From Bacteroidota bacterium (GTDB lineage: Bacteria; Bacteroidota; Bacteroidia; Chitinophagales; Chitinophagaceae): a DNA stretch of 39,277 nt. The stretch covers positions 1 to 39,277 of the forward strand of contig JADJJH010000009.1 in the NCBI GenBank assembly GCA_016706595.1. Direction: 5' to 3'. The notes beneath the pieces were generated by a model, which ran no database searches, was not told the DNA's origin, and saw nothing but the letters and a program-made list of their open reading frames with translations. This document shows positions 26,422 to 38,174 of this stretch, piece after piece (within the stretch, counting starts at the first letter, position 1; every line of letters begins with the position of its first letter). The position numbers and the translations under genes are program-made.

Positions 26422-26877
26422 ATGAAAATCTTATTTGTTTGTCTTGGAAATATTTGTCGCTCACCTATTGCCGAAGGTGTTCTTCAAAAAATGGTCAGTG
26501 ATTTAAATCTAGCTTGGGTGATTGATAGCGCAGGAACTGAATCATTTCATATTGGTGAGCATCCACACAAGTATTCACAACAAGTTTGTAAAGAGCACGG
26601 TATAGATATTTCAACGCAAAGAGCCAGAAGATTTACCTCTGCTGATATGGATAAATTCGACAAAATTTATGTGATGGCTTCTGATGTTTATGAAGAAGTG
26701 AAAGAAATAGCTGGCGCTAAATTTGATGGAAACAAGGTTGATTATTTTTTAAATGAATTTTATCCACTTCAAAACAAAACTTTAAAAGATCCTTGGTATG
26801 GTGATTTGTCGGGTTATTATGAAGTATACGAAGAAGTGGAGAAAACCTGTGATGCGATTATAAAGAAGTTCGGTTGA
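26422..26877 (+). CDS. Low-molecular-weight protein-tyrosine phosphatase
   Basis: 151 residues from the ATG at 26422 (MKILFVCLGNICRSP); an upstream frame to 26344 adds 26 residues unlike the family. The P-loop CLGNICRSP contains the C-x5-R-S catalytic signature, and the general acid lies in the late DPWYGD motif (near residue 125). It removes phosphate from tyrosine residues of proteins, in bacteria often linked to exopolysaccharide control, though no such genes are next to it. The end overlaps by 20 bp the restored 3' end of the convergent nnr gene. Confidence 0.93.
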   Translation: MKILFVCLGNICRSPIAEGVLQKMVSDLNLAWVIDSAGTESFHIGEHPHKYSQQVCKEHGIDISTQRARRFTSADMDKFDKIYVMASDVYEEVKEIAGAKFDGNKVDYFLNEFYPLQNKTLKDPWYGDLSGYYEVYEEVEKTCDAIIKKFG

Positions 26878-28353
26878 TTTGAATGAATGCATTTCCAATA
26901 TGGTCTATAATATCCGAGGCAATTAACGCTTCTTCTGCGTTTTTTTCTGCAGCCATATCTCCTGCTAAACCATGTATAAAAACCGCGAGTAAAATAGCAG
27001 TTTCCATATCATGATATTGTGCAAAAGAGATGTGATGATGCCAGTTAATACATCCCCACTACCGGCAGTTGCCATGCCGGGATTGCCATTGATATTGAAA
27101 TAGCTTATACCTGCAGGCGTTGTAATGGAAGTATATCGTCCTTTGAGAATAATATATAAACCTAGTTCAATCGATTTTGCTTTTTGTTTCTCATGTCGCT
27201 CAAATGAATTGACAGAGAGTCCAAACAATCTATCAAATTCTTTAGGGTGGGGTGTAAGTACACTGTATTTATGAATATGATTGAGAAGTTCAGGATGTGA
27301 TGAAATTATATTTATTGCATCGGCATCAAGTACCATTGATTTTTTAGATTCGAGCAATATTTGACTGAGAAGATGATAGGATTCGTTATGATTTCCTAAG
27401 CCACATCCAATTCCAGTGGCATCATATTTTTCAAGTTCAAAATTTGTTGGGTTTGGTTTTCGAAAAATACAAATGGCTTCAGGAACGGCACATTGTAAAA
27501 TCGATCGTTCGTTTTCGGGTATCAGTAAACTAAGTAAGCCACAACCACTTCGTATACAAGCTTTTGCCGAAAGAATAGAAGCACCCATCATGCCCTTGCT
27601 TCCGGTAATTAATAAGGCATGTCCATAAGTGCCTTTATGTGTAAAAGGTTTTCGCTTTGTATATTTTGAAAGAATTTCTTCGGCGTCGAGAATATAATTT
27701 GAGCTGATTTCTTGTTGATAAAATTGTTTATCTAAACCAATATCTAAAATTTTAATTTCACCACAATAGGTTCCGCTTTCAATAAATAAAAAAGTTTTTT
27801 TGTATTGTTGAAAGCTGAGGGTGAAATTTGCCTGTACAATTTCTGCCTTCTGAAAGTACTCATCGGCACTCAGTCCTGATGGTAAATCGATGCTAATTAC
27901 TTCATGTTGTTTCACATTTATCCATCGTATCATTTCTAATTCTACACCTTCTGCAGCACGTTGTAATCCGGTACCCAAAATGGCATCTATAAGGACAGAA
28001 TTTGCCGGTAACGAAATTTCTTTATCAAATTGAGAAATGCTTTCCGAGTACAAAGTTTGAAGTCGTTCAAGATTGATTAAGTTATCCTTACTTCGCTTTT
28101 CTTTTGATGTAATAATTACATTCACTTTATAATTTGCTTGTAATAAAATACGCGCAATGGCCAAACCATCACCGCCATTATTCCCTTGTCCGCAAAGAAT
28201 GGTAAAATGTTGTCCAAGATTATAATGTTCAGTAATCCATTTACAACAACATAAGGCGGCCCGTTCCATTAAATCAATAGAGGCAATGGGTTCATGTAAG
28301 ACTGTGGATGCATCCCAATTTTTAATTTGAGCTGCAGAGAATAATTTGGACAT
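26858..28353 (-). CDS. nnr: Bifunctional NAD(P)H-hydrate epimerase / ADP-dependent dehydratase, one frameshift
   Basis: The N-terminal domain (YjeF_N, about 1-215) has GQGNNGGDGLAIARIL and is the epimerase; the C-terminal domain (about 230-498) has GSKGMMGASILSAKA, SVLTPHPKEFDRLFG and GMATAGSGDVLTGIITSL and is the dehydratase. Together they repair the hydrated, inactive forms of NADH and NADPH. The open frame ends at 26965, but adding one base to the run AAAA at 27023-27026 restores a normal tail (FAQYHDMETAILLAVFIHGL to NAFIQINRTSL, stop 26858). The length is then 498 residues, as in other bacteria. Confidence 0.93.
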
Positions 28354-28444
28354 AGGATAAAAGTACAGGAAGAATCTAAAACTGTTACTACCTCACTTAA
28401 TTTTATAGTGGCAATTAAGAAAGCAGTTCATAATTTTCATTAAA

Positions 28445-28996
28445 TTAGGGCTTCCTACTCATCACTAAACTGCATGTTTGTGAGGTATGATTTACAGTAT
28501 CTCTTGCAACCAAATAAATATTTACAAAATTCCCGCTGATATTTCCCGTTCCACTTAAATATAAATCGCCACATGTATTTTGCATCGGAATTTCAAACGA
28601 GGTTTTTTCAGGATTGATGATGGCATTTATGATTTGAGCAGGACAAGCTAAGCCTGTATTGTATAATTTCAATTTATAAGCGTACGCTGCATCCGCATTA
28701 ATAATAGCCTCATAATATCCAAGCGACGAGGTATCGCAATTATCATCCACAATATAATTGCCTACAAATTTATCACTCCAACGTGTAGCACATTGTTTGC
28801 CTTCAAAACCTTGCGGACAATAACATAAGCCATCTTTACAAGTTCCGCCGTTAAGGCAAATTACATTATCACATGGGCGAATAAGTGTAGTGTCGTTGTA
28901 TTTAGTTTTACCCTTGTTACAAGCCGACATTAAAACGAGGCTAAACAAAAACAAAACAGCTGCTAAGGTGCTGAGTATTACACTTATTTTCTTCAT
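28445..28996 (-). CDS. EGF-like domain lipoprotein
   Basis: 183 residues. The N-terminus VILSTLAAVLFLFSLVLMSAC is a lipoprotein signal with lipobox MSAC, so the mature protein starts at Cys26 and is lipid-anchored. Residues about 42-69 form a six-Cys EGF-like domain (CDNVICLNGGTC, then CYCPQGFEGKQC). The rest is a beta-rich domain of about 100 residues with Cys pairs, of a type common in Bacteroidota surface proteins. No enzyme motif is seen. Confidence 0.8.
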   Translation of the reverse strand: MKKISVILSTLAAVLFLFSLVLMSACNKGKTKYNDTTLIRPCDNVICLNGGTCKDGLCYCPQGFEGKQCATRWSDKFVGNYIVDDNCDTSSLGYYEAIINADAAYAYKLKLYNTGLACPAQIINAIINPEKTSFEIPMQNTCGDLYLSGTGNISGNFVNIYLVARDTVNHTSQTCSLVMSRKP

Positions 28997-29048
28997 TGAA
29001 TAAAGATAATGAAATCAAGGATATAATTAAAAATACGTACCAATTATT

Positions 29049-29302
29049 TTAGGCATTCTTTTGACGAAGATATTCATCATTGCCAACATCTTCATAATTG
29101 GTATAAACCGCACACCAATGTCCGATTAATGATAAGCCCCAAGCGGCTGTAATCCAAATGCCCCAAGGATAAACCCACATATGATTTGCGCCTGAACAAA
29201 ATACCAATAAGCCCAAAGTGCAGCATTGGCTAATAGAAATACAACCACATGTAACATGAAAGTACTTTTTTGCTTTGAAGTTGGCGTTGTTTTATTTGGC
29301 AT
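29049..29302 (-). CDS. 2TM-domain membrane protein, one frameshift
   Basis: From ATG 29302 (MPNKTTPTSKQKS) the first segment FMLHVVVFLLANAALWAYWYFV is clear. The open frame then ends at 29126, but adding one base at the run TTT (29185-29187) gives MWVYPWGIWITAAWGLSLIG and HWCAVYTNYEDVGNDEYLRQ, the second membrane segment and the His/Trp-rich tail typical of small 2TM-domain proteins, with a stop at 29049. The restored length is about 84 residues. The family role is not well defined; it often accompanies histidine kinases or occurs alone. Confidence 0.75.
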
Positions 29303-29404
29303 AATTGAAATACATTTATTTGATTGCAAATGTAATTCTCAATTTGAGAAAATACAATATGAAGTGGAAGAATGTTGAAAGCTTTTTTAATTAGATGGGG
29401 CCAT

Positions 29405-29437
29405 AAAAAAACGCAGAACTAAATTCTGCGTTTTTTA
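29405..29437. terminator. Bidirectional rho-independent terminator
   Basis: AAAAAACGCAGAA, a CTAAA loop, then TTCTGCGTTTTTT gives a 9-bp or longer stem with an A-run on one side and a T-run on the other, so it can work on both strands. It lies 17 bp after the stop of the T9SS type B gene on the minus strand. Confidence 0.75.
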
Positions 29438-29453
29438 AGGATGATCCAATATT

Positions 29454-32409
29454 TTATCGAATTAAACTCACATTACCTTGCTTGTAAAAACGTTTGCCTG
29501 TTGATGAAACACCATCTAACAAATAAACATAAGTACCTAATGGTTGCGGAACGCCTTTGTATTGTCCGTTCCAACCTTTATTAATATCATTGGTTGAGAA
29601 AATTTCTTGCCCCCAACGATTAAAGATCTTAAATGAGTTTAAACTTACCATACCTCTTACGATAATTCGTAATTCGTCGTTGATACTTGTACCTGAACCT
29701 GGACTGAATGCGTTTGGTAAATCGAGCAATGATTCTGGACTTACAATTACATCTACCGAATCAAGTGTTTCGCAACCACTTTCGGTTTGCGCAGTAATAA
29801 AATAGCGAGTAGTTACCGAAGGTGTAGCAATCGGATTTTTAATATTGGTAGCACTTAAACCATTTGGAGGAAACCAACTAAAGAAGCTACAATTTCCATC
29901 AGCGTACAATTGTGCTGATTCACCAGGGAATATGGTATGATTTTCACCGGCATCAATTACCGCTTCAGGGTAAACAACCACATTGGCATTAGCTGAATCG
30001 AGACAACCTTTTGTATTTACACCATAAACCGTGTAGGTTGTAGTTGCAACAGGGAAAACAGTAATATTCGAAGAGGTGCTATCATTTAAGTACAAAGTTG
30101 GTTGCCACAAATAATTTACACCACCTATAACATTGAGGTAAGCGCTATCTCGCGGACAAATACTTCGATCGCCATCAACAATTAAGAATTTAGAAGGGTT
30201 CACCGTCATTAACACAAAATCTGTATCTGAACAACCTATGGGGTCGCTAACAATTAACTGAAGGTTAGTAGTTGCCACACCATCAAAAACCGGATCAGGT
30301 ATACTGCTGCTAGATAAATTTGAAACCGGTGCCCAAGTATAGGTATATAATGCGTTAGCCGGACTCACAGATGATGAAAGATGAATGGTATCATTTACGC
30401 AAAGTTCGCGATCAAGTCCGGCATTGAGCACAGGGATTGGATTTACAGTAATGGTAAAACCTTGCGTTGAATCAGGGCAACCTGTTTTTGATGCAGTGAA
30501 ATTTATGGATATACACCAGGTGCTGTTGGTGTAATCGAAGGTGCAATACCACTTGGCTTACTAACATAAGCAGAAGGAGTCCAGGTATAAGTATACTTTG
30601 GATTACCGCCTAAAGCAGTAACGGCTACAGTATTGCCATTACAAATTGTTGTATCTCCATTCAAGATATCAAATCCTTTTAACACCTCGATATTTACTAC
30701 AGCCGATGAAGAACATGCCAAAACACCTTGAGGCACAACAGTTACTGTATAACTTGTACTATTGGTAGGGGTTTGCATAATAGGGTTACTAATATTTGCA
30801 TTATTTAAATATAAACTTGGCGACCATGTGTAATTATAGGGTTGCCCAATCGGCAATGCATTTACATTTAATTGCAAATTAGCATTGATACATGTAACCG
30901 TATCAGGGGTAATGGTAAGCGATGGTCCAGCTGCTACAACTATCGTTACAGTATCTACGCTTCGGTCGCAAAGTGAAGAAAGATTACTCGTGACGACATA
31001 GGATGTAGTGAGAGTTGGGGCCACTTTAGGTGAATCGCAATAGGTACATGACATCGAAGTACTATCACTTCCACCGGGTAAAACAGTCCAATGGAAAGTA
31101 GTACCGCCGCCAACATATAATTGAGTTGAATCTCCTAAACATATAGAAGTATCGGCCGAAGCAACTGTAATTGGATTGATATAAATTGGAATTGTGAACG
31201 TATTTGAGACCAAAATTCCAGGAGGTACGCAACTTGAATCTTTCACCGTTACACTAAGTACATGCAATCCTGTATCCATTAAACCGGTTACCCAAGTAAA
31301 ACAAGCTCGAATAGAATCGGTCAATGTGTTTGTATAAACGATATTTGATCCGGGTGCTGCTACATTATGGTTATCATTTGGAACTAAAATCGCTGCAGCA
31401 CTTGTAGAAGTAATATCAAAACAGAACTCCAAGGTATCGGTAGCGCAGCCTTGAACAACCCCGGCAAGTAGTTGTCCGCCAATTATAGTTAAGGAATCAA
31501 GGCCGTAAACCGGTGAAGGTGTACTACAATTTTGGACCACAATTTGTAAATCTCGCATCACAGAGCCAATAAATACGCCCGCTCGATATTCACTTACTTT
31601 TACTGTAATTACATAAGCACCCGTTGCAGCAGCGGTAAATGATACTGCCCCTGTTGATGGGTTCACATTATACGTAAGATTTGTTGGGAACGGATTTAAT
31701 GGGGTAAACATTGGCGCCGGCGCAGGGGGTGTTACATAGTTGCAATTGGTTGGTGTAACCGGACAAGCACCTGTTGATGAACGAGGTTGTATAGATTCAA
31801 AATGAAGTGAATCGCCATTGGCATCAATCGTTCCATTATTATAGTTAAATGGTTGATTAATACAACAATAGGGGATTGGTGGATTTGAGAAATACGGTGA
31901 ATTGTTGTTTTGTGAAACCGTATTATCAAAAATGGCTTCTACATATAAAGATTGACCTCCTGGCGCAACCAAATTTAAAATGGCATTATTACGTGCATTA
32001 ATTGTAACCGAAAATTTCCACAAACTACATGTAGTTGCTAAGGTATACGTATTAGTGTACCACCATTCTTGATACCCAGGTAAGGTTCCTCCGGTACAAG
32101 TTGTAGGAAAACCAGGGCATCCCGTACCAACCGGTGTTCCGTTTGGCGCACCACCAGGTAAGGGACCTGCATTAGCCAAAACTATACTGCCATTGGTTCC
32201 GCAATTGTTGCTATAACACATGGTTACAGAGGTTGGCGCTGTTGCTGCACCGGCACAATCTCGATAGAATTTATAAATAAATTTGTAGGTATTGGTTGTA
32301 CCGGGTACTAATTCATAGATCAATTCTGCTCCTGCAGCATGTGTCGCATATACTTTATTAACGCTAATCATGCCAACGAAAAGGAAAAGTGCGGTTAGAA
32401 CTTTTTCAT
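29454..32409 (-). CDS. Large secreted protein with gliding-motility-type (T9SS type B) C-terminal domain; two frameshifts
   Basis: The restored protein of about 985 residues starts at 32409: adding one A to the run of five (TTTTT at 32402-32406 on the plus strand) joins MKK to VLTALFLFVGMISVNKVYA, a textbook signal peptide, before THAAGAELIYELVPG. The middle contains several PKD/Ig-like units with proline, Cys pairs and TTTSYVVT-type strands. A second frame change near 30505-30515 separates SITPTAPGVY from FTASKTGCPDSTQGF. The last 90 residues (LPNAFSPGSG, IFNRWGQEIFSTNDINKGWN, PLGTYVYLLDGV) form the type B sorting domain used by SprB-like adhesins of the type IX system. It is most likely a cell-surface adhesin. 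Confidence 0.85.
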
Positions 32410-32549
32410 GTGTTTTTATTTATTGTTTTTAATTTATCATATAAAATTAGGCATATAAATATCTCGTTTTAGTTGAACAAGATCTGCAAAGCCTTATCTC
32501 ATATTAAAAATAAAGTTTAAAAGTAGTATAAATTATCTCAAAATTTGGA

Positions 32550-33557
32550 CTAAAACTGAAAAAATACTTTGGTCGCTCCATATCCGTATTTGACATCGAA
32601 CTCATTGACGTAGCTTTTGATGTGTTTGGTTTGGTTTAGCAGTTTTATTATTTCAAGTTTTAATACCCCTTTACCTATACCATGAATTAAAATTAAGGTG
32701 GGTTGATGGGTCGCAATGGCTAAGTCTAAGGCTTGTTGACAAGCCTTTAGCTGAATGCCAATAATTTCGGATGAGGATAAATGATGATGATGTTGAATCA
32801 GTTGTTCAATATGCAAATCAACCTCAGTTGTGGCAGATTTTATGGCCTTCGAAAAATCAAAATGGTTCTCGTTTTTTGGCGCTTGAAGTACTTGCATTTT
32901 TGTAAACACAATTTCTTCCTTTTTCCGAGGCAGAATCTGTTCAAATAATTGAAAGTGAAAGAATGCCTGGTTCTCAAATCGAACGGCATCCATTTTTTCT
33001 AGCAATTTTTTCGGTTTCATCTGTAAAACACCCTCATTATCTAAAATTTTATCCTGCTTATCTATGAATCGATACCTAAAAACTGCATGATTACTTAGTG
33101 CGTCGAAAGCCAAATCGTGCAGATAAAAATGTTGGCGATGCAAAATATCAGAATGCAGACTGAACTGGGTTTCTTGTTTTACCAAACTCGTATATTCAAA
33201 CTGATAATCGTGCTCAGTTTCGTTATAAATATAAATTTTAACCTTGCTCACAATTTCCTCAAATCCATCTTGCAAATAAACGGGCATACACACTAAATAG
33301 AGACCATCCGGAAATGCGGCAACTCGCCCAGCATTTTTCTCCGGTATCAGCTGGTCTGCACGAATATTCGTTTTTTTAGCTTGGGTATTTTTTTTCATAA
33401 ACCACCGCAAATACGGATGTTCAAGGTCGTCGAGAAAGGCATGATACAATTTGTTGTTGACCTTAACACTTGCCATATCACTACCAATGAATTCATCGAT
33501 TTCACCTTCCTCATTATTGCTTTTTATATAAACAGGGTCACCAATCGAAAATTTCAT
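32550..33557 (-). CDS. DUF2027 / Smr domain protein
   Basis: 335 residues. The N-terminal part (MKFSIGDPVYIKSNNEEGEI, a small beta barrel) and the central domain of about 180 residues fit the DUF2027 type found in Bacteroidota. The last 85 or so residues are an Smr domain: EVDLHIEQL, LACQQ-type helix, then LILIHGIGKGVLKLEIIKLL and YGYGATKVFF. Smr domains are small nucleases or nucleic-acid binders related to MutS2. The start at 33557 is 33 bp from the divergent methyltransferase gene. Confidence 0.88.
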   Translation of the reverse strand: MKFSIGDPVYIKSNNEEGEIDEFIGSDMASVKVNNKLYHAFLDDLEHPYLRWFMKKNTQAKKTNIRADQLIPEKNAGRVAAFPDGLYLVCMPVYLQDGFEEIVSKVKIYIYNETEHDYQFEYTSLVKQETQFSLHSDILHRQHFYLHDLAFDALSNHAVFRYRFIDKQDKILDNEGVLQMKPKKLLEKMDAVRFENQAFFHFQLFEQILPRKKEEIVFTKMQVLQAPKNENHFDFSKAIKSATTEVDLHIEQLIQHHHHLSSSEIIGIQLKACQQALDLAIATHQPTLILIHGIGKGVLKLEIIKLLNQTKHIKSYVNEFDVKYGYGATKVFFQF

Positions 33558-33567
33558 CTTAAAGAAT

Positions 33568-33585
33568 TACGTTTGCACAAAGTTA
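33568..33585. promoter_or_regulatory. Overlapping face-to-face -7 boxes
   Basis: On the plus strand TACGTTTG (33568-33575) points toward the methyltransferase; on the minus strand TAACTTTG (33585-33578) points toward the Smr gene. Both match TAnnTTTG and only 33 bp separate the two starts. The -33 boxes would then lie inside the coding regions. Confidence 0.4.
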
Positions 33586-33590
33586 ATACG

Positions 33591-34224
33591 ATGGCAGGAA
33601 TAAGAAGGTGGAAGACGGCACAATATGCTGAAAGAAAGTGGTGGCAATTGTATTTGCGAAATAAGGAAGTGGGAAAACTATCTTGAATGGAAGCAAAAAT
33701 ATTGGCAACAATTACTATCTACCTGCGGACATTATTTTTCGGTTCCACCAACGGCAACTATTTTGGATGCGGGGTGTGGACCTGCAGGCATTTTTATGGC
33801 TTTCCCTAATAATCAAGTTACGGCTATCGATCCATTATTAGATGCCTACGAAACAGATTTACCTCATTTCAAAAAAGAGAATTACCCTCATACAAAATTT
33901 ATTCAATCGAGTTTAGAAGATTTTACAACTGAAAATAAATTTGATTTAATTTTTTGTATCAATGCAATTAATCATGTTCAAGATATTCAAAAAAGTTTTG
34001 ATAAACTAGTTTCTTATGCCGAAAGTGGTGCTTATATTGTCGTAACCATTGATGCCCATACGCATACCATTTTTAAAAAGATATTTCGATTCATACCCGG
34101 AGATATTTTGCATCCTCACCAATTCGATGTAAATGAATATCAAAATATGCTATTGCAAAGAGGTTGTACTATTGAAGGCACCGAATTACTGAAACATACT
34201 TTTTGTTTGATTATTATATGGTGA
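33591..34224 (+). CDS. Class I SAM-dependent methyltransferase, one frameshift
   Basis: The natural start is ATG 33591 (MAGIRRWKTAQYAERKWWQL), in a different frame from the rest. Removing one A from AAAA at 33674-33677 joins it to NYLEWKQKYWQQLL and gives about 210 residues. Motif I is ILDAGCGPAGIFMAFP (near 55-70), motif II-like TAIDPLLDAYE, then FDLIFCINAINHV and a short C-terminal sheet. The substrate is unknown. It diverges from the Smr gene. Confidence 0.8.
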
Positions 34225-34345
34225 TTGCGAAGAAAAAGTAGGGTAGGTGTAAATAACTTAGTGATACTATTTTATGAACTTGCTGACTTGCAATTCACTA
34301 TAATTCTAGGTGCCTATTCTTGTTAAAATTTCTAGTTAAAATATC

Positions 34346-36701
34346 CTATTGCAAATCAATCCCTAATTGCAAAGTAAAATTTCTTGGTGCGCCTAAAATG
34401 GCAGGTCTTTCGGCATACACTGTATTCAATACATTTTTAGTGATGAAAGAAAGCTTACTATCTTTGGATAATTGACAAGACAAACGGATATCCCAAATAA
34501 AAGTACCCTTATTATACTTTTTCTAAATTCATCAACAGTTGACGGAATTCCGGTGCCAAGTTGAAACACCACACCAAAAGGATTTTCGTTGGGTTTTGAA
34601 TTTTGGAATACCTCATCTATATTTTGCATAAAAGAATTGTACAAAACCGTATTGCCTATAGAAAACCGTTTGTAAGTATGTTCTAAATCAAATTTCACAC
34701 TATGTCGATATCGATATTTCAATGTTTTACTGTTGCCACTAACGTTTACTAAAATAGCCGAATCGGGTCGAAGTAAAATTGGGTTCATGCTTGTATAACC
34801 AATCATACTTCGTGATTCAACACCCAAAATTTTACCTTGCGCCATGATAGAAATATCTAATCCATTGATTCGGGTGCTTCCCACATTTATCGATTTAAAT
34901 CCTAAATATTCAGAAGGGTTGCTTACTTGAGCCAAAGTCGAATCGGCCGGTAAAAACAATCCGAAATTGAACTCCATCATCTTATTATATTCCATCCAAA
35001 AGCCTGCGATATCAATAACACCCATCCATGATCCTACTTTAAATCCTTGTTTGATGCCTATCTCTGAGCTCCAACCAGTTTCAGATTGTAAGCCAGGATT
35101 TGGAAATACTCTCGATGCGCCAAAAGTGGTACTTACAAATCGTTCGGCAATACTAGGGTATCGATAACCTTGTCCAAATGAGGCGCGTAAAAAAGTAGCT
35201 TTATGTAATTCATAATTTAGGCCTGCTCGCATCACCGGTTTTTTTTCAAGGGCATAATCATCCACTCTATTCATCTCATAACGCACACCTAAGGAAGTCC
35301 AGAGTTTATTGATTTTTTTTCAAGTTGCAAGTAAGGTGCAATATTCGAAATGGTATGGTTGCCGTATAAATCACCAATAATATTACTATAACTTGCCGTA
35401 ATGCCACTCACTACATTTAATTGTTTTTTAGCAGAGCAGATTTTTGATTAAATGATTTTTGAAATTGGTATTCACCATAATAGGTATCGGCTTTTGAAGA
35501 TTGTTTTTTTTCGGGTATTTCATTCTGACTTCTAAACCATCTTGTTCGTAAAAAAATGTTTCGTACCGCTTTTTGAATAATACTGTATATAAGGATCTAC
35601 ATTCATTCGCAATCCTTGGTTTTTATTTAGGGTAGTGCTCGAATCGGCTAAGCCACCAAAGGGCTGATAATATTTATTTCCATGGATACTGTCGGGTTGC
35701 CAAAAGAAAAAGGTTTGACTTTTATTTTTTTGAAGATTTGCATTTACGCCAACTATTAATCCTTCAATTTTTTTTGATCTGCGTCGAAGATTTACATTCA
35801 TACGTGCACGCCTGTTTAAATCGCCTTGTAAATAAGAATCTTCACTATACCATGCCGAACCAAAAACTACATCGGTTTGTTTAAACTTCTGCGAATGCAT
35901 GAAATAACCGCCATTAAAACCGGGCTGTTGTTTGCCCCACCATTTCCAACTTTTATCTGCCGGGTTCCCATACATGCCATTATATATCATGGCTTTGGTT
36001 CGAGGTTTACTTTTTGCAAATCCGGTTCTAAAATTAATAACCCCATTTAAAGCCGACGAGCCATATAATGAAGAGGAAGCGCCTTTAATAATTTCAATTT
36101 GTTCACAGTTTTCAATCGGCAAAAATCCCATTTAGCATCACCCGCATCGGCAGTAATCATGGGCATGTCGTCAACTAAAACCAAAACCCGACTTCCGGCA
36201 CCATAACTCCAACCCGAACCACCGAATATTTACTTGATTTTCAATCACATCCACACCAGGCACTCGTTGCAAGGCGTCATCCATCGAGTTATTGGCAGTT
36301 TGCATAATATAAGCAGGCTTAAGTACTTCAATAGAAACCACTTCTTCAGCCGCTCTTTTTTCAAATCTACTTCCACTAACCGTTATCTGCTTCATCAATT
36401 CGGTTTTGGAACTTAATAAAATGAGTAGGTCATTCATATTATCCTTAAGCGTGATGGTCACATTTTTTTGATATATCCTGTGTATGAAAAGCCAATGATA
36501 TGATTTCCACTTGCTGTACTCAAATTAAATTCCCCTTGAAAATCAGTGCGAGTAACTTGGTTTGTCATCTAATAATACGGTCACACCAATCAATGGTTCT
36601 TGATTACTTGAATCCTTTACAATGCCATGTATACTTGCTTTTTGCGAGTATGCGATAGATGATATTAGTAATAGAAAATATAGGAGTTGGAATTTCTTCA
36701 T
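34346..36701 (-). CDS. TonB-dependent outer-membrane receptor, many frameshifts
   Basis: Four open pieces assemble into one receptor of about 785 residues. From ATG 36701: signal peptide MKKFQLLYFLLLISSIAYSQ, then a carboxypeptidase-like domain (ASIHGIVKDSSNQEPLIGVT), then the plug (SGSRFEKRAAEEVVSIEVLK, ALQRVPGVDVIENQVNIR, QIEIIKGASSSLYGSSALNG), then the barrel (GYRYPSIAERFV and later strands). The end, restored by one base near 34520, reads VLNTVYAERPAILGAPRNFT and stops at 34346. It imports an unidentified large ligand with energy from TonB. Breaks lie near 34520, 35290, 35440, 35575, 36130, 36225, 36465 and 36560. Confidence 0.87.
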
Positions 36702-36754
36702 GCTATAATTTTGAGAAAAATAAGAAATCATTACCTTTATCCAAATTATTTAAT

Positions 36755-37637
36755 ATGAAAAAATTTACAGTTACATCTGTGTTATTTCTTTTTGCGAGTC
36801 AATTATTCGCCCAAACTCCTTGTGTGCCGGGAACTATAGTAGGCACTGGTAATGGTTATATTATACCTGATAGTGCAACCAATTTTGCCAATGCTTGTCC
36901 GGGTACAAATTACCAACAAACATTGTATATCAAAGCACCTAAGGATACTTCGATTGCGGTAACTACGCCATTAAGTGGTGTAATTACAGCTGATATTGAT
37001 TCATTTGTATTTGATGCCAATATTGTTGGCTTGCCTTCATACCTGAATTTAATTAGTACGCCGGTAAGTTTACCTTGCTACAGGAACAGGAAATCCAAAA
37101 AATGATTTTGTTCGTTTAGTAGTTCCTGGCGATTCATTAGCATGTGTAAGTATTGGAGGTATGGTGCCGGTTTCTACGCCTGCAGCAACTTTACCTCTAT
37201 CGGCTAAGCTACGAGTGTATTTAAGTAATATGCACAGTACCAATGTTGCTTTAGAATTAGGTATACCAGCTTTATATCCGGGGAGAAAAACAGATACAGT
37301 TGTGAACCTAAATTATTATAAAATAGTAGTGTATCCAACGCCATGTTGGCCAACTGCAGTTGACAATATCACGAAATATAATTTCGATGTAATTGCATGC
37401 ACACCTAATCCTGCACATTCACAAGCGCAAATTAGCTTTGAAAGTAAATCAGTAGCCAATTATCAATTTACAATGGTTAATGCTTTGGGCGAAACAATCT
37501 TAACTCAATCAATAAATGCCGATGCAGGCATTAATTACTTAAATATCAACACTTCTAATTTGGCAAATGGTATGTACTTGTATTCTTTATCAGATAATAA
37601 AAACATATTAAATAAAAAAATGGAAATAAGAAATTAA
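36755..37637 (+). CDS. Secreted protein with T9SS type A sorting domain, one frameshift
   Basis: A signal peptide (KKFTVTSVLFLFASQLFAQ) starts at ATG 36755. The first frame ends at 37105; the next frame begins near 37075 and carries GTGNPKNDFVRLVVPGDSLA, then ALELGIPALYPGRKTDTVVN and a C-terminal sorting domain (NPAHSQAQISFESKSV, MYLYSLSDNK). The total of about 290 residues and the two pieces match one protein. It is divergent from the receptor, 53 bp apart. The function beyond secretion is unknown. Confidence 0.82.
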
Positions 37638-37751
37638 TATCTTCCTCAAAATTAAATTATCCGGTATCAGCGATGATCGAGTTTTTTTTTGCATTATATT
37701 TTAAAAGCTAGTAGCAGACCTTTACTTTTGTTTTATACGAATCCAATTATA

Positions 37752-38171
37752 ATGAGCGAAATTATTTCAACATCCAAAGCACCTCAGGCAGTAGGCGCTT
37801 ATCCGCATGCCCGTAAAGTAGGCAACTTGTTATTTTTGTCGGGAATTGGTCCACGAACCGCAGTTACCAACGAAATACCAGGTTTAAGTTTAGATAAAAA
37901 TGGAAATTTTTTAAGTTTCGATTTTGAAGCACAATGTCGTAATGTGTTTGATAATGTACGCATTGTATTAGAAGAAAGCGGCAGTAAATGGGAGAACTTA
38001 GTGGACGTAACTGTTTTTTTAGTGAATATGAAACGCGATTTTCATACCTATAATAGATTGTATGCAGAGTATTTTAAAGATGCTCAACCTTGCAGAACAA
38101 CGGTTGAAATTAATAGTTTGCCTACCCCCATTGCGATTGAACTAAAATGTATTGCAACCATTGAAGCTTAA
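37752..38171 (+). CDS. ridA: RidA family protein
   Basis: 139 residues from ATG 37752 (MSEIISTSKAPQAVGAYPHA); the longer frame to 37689 is less likely. The Rid signature is clear: GAYPHARKVGNLLFLSGIGP near 15-34 and YFKDAQPCRTTVEINSLPTP near the C-terminus, with the catalytic-type Arg in PCRTTVE. RidA-type enzymes hydrolyse reactive imines and enamines. The inserted PGLSLDKNGNFL segment recalls the 2-aminomuconate deaminase branch; the exact substrate is not settled. Confidence 0.9.
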   Translation: MSEIISTSKAPQAVGAYPHARKVGNLLFLSGIGPRTAVTNEIPGLSLDKNGNFLSFDFEAQCRNVFDNVRIVLEESGSKWENLVDVTVFLVNMKRDFHTYNRLYAEYFKDAQPCRTTVEINSLPTPIAIELKCIATIEA

Positions 38172-38174
38172 TCG

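Noticed and set aside
36234..36416. Small gene opposite the receptor plug
   Set aside because: It lies fully antisense to conserved TonB receptor plug codons.
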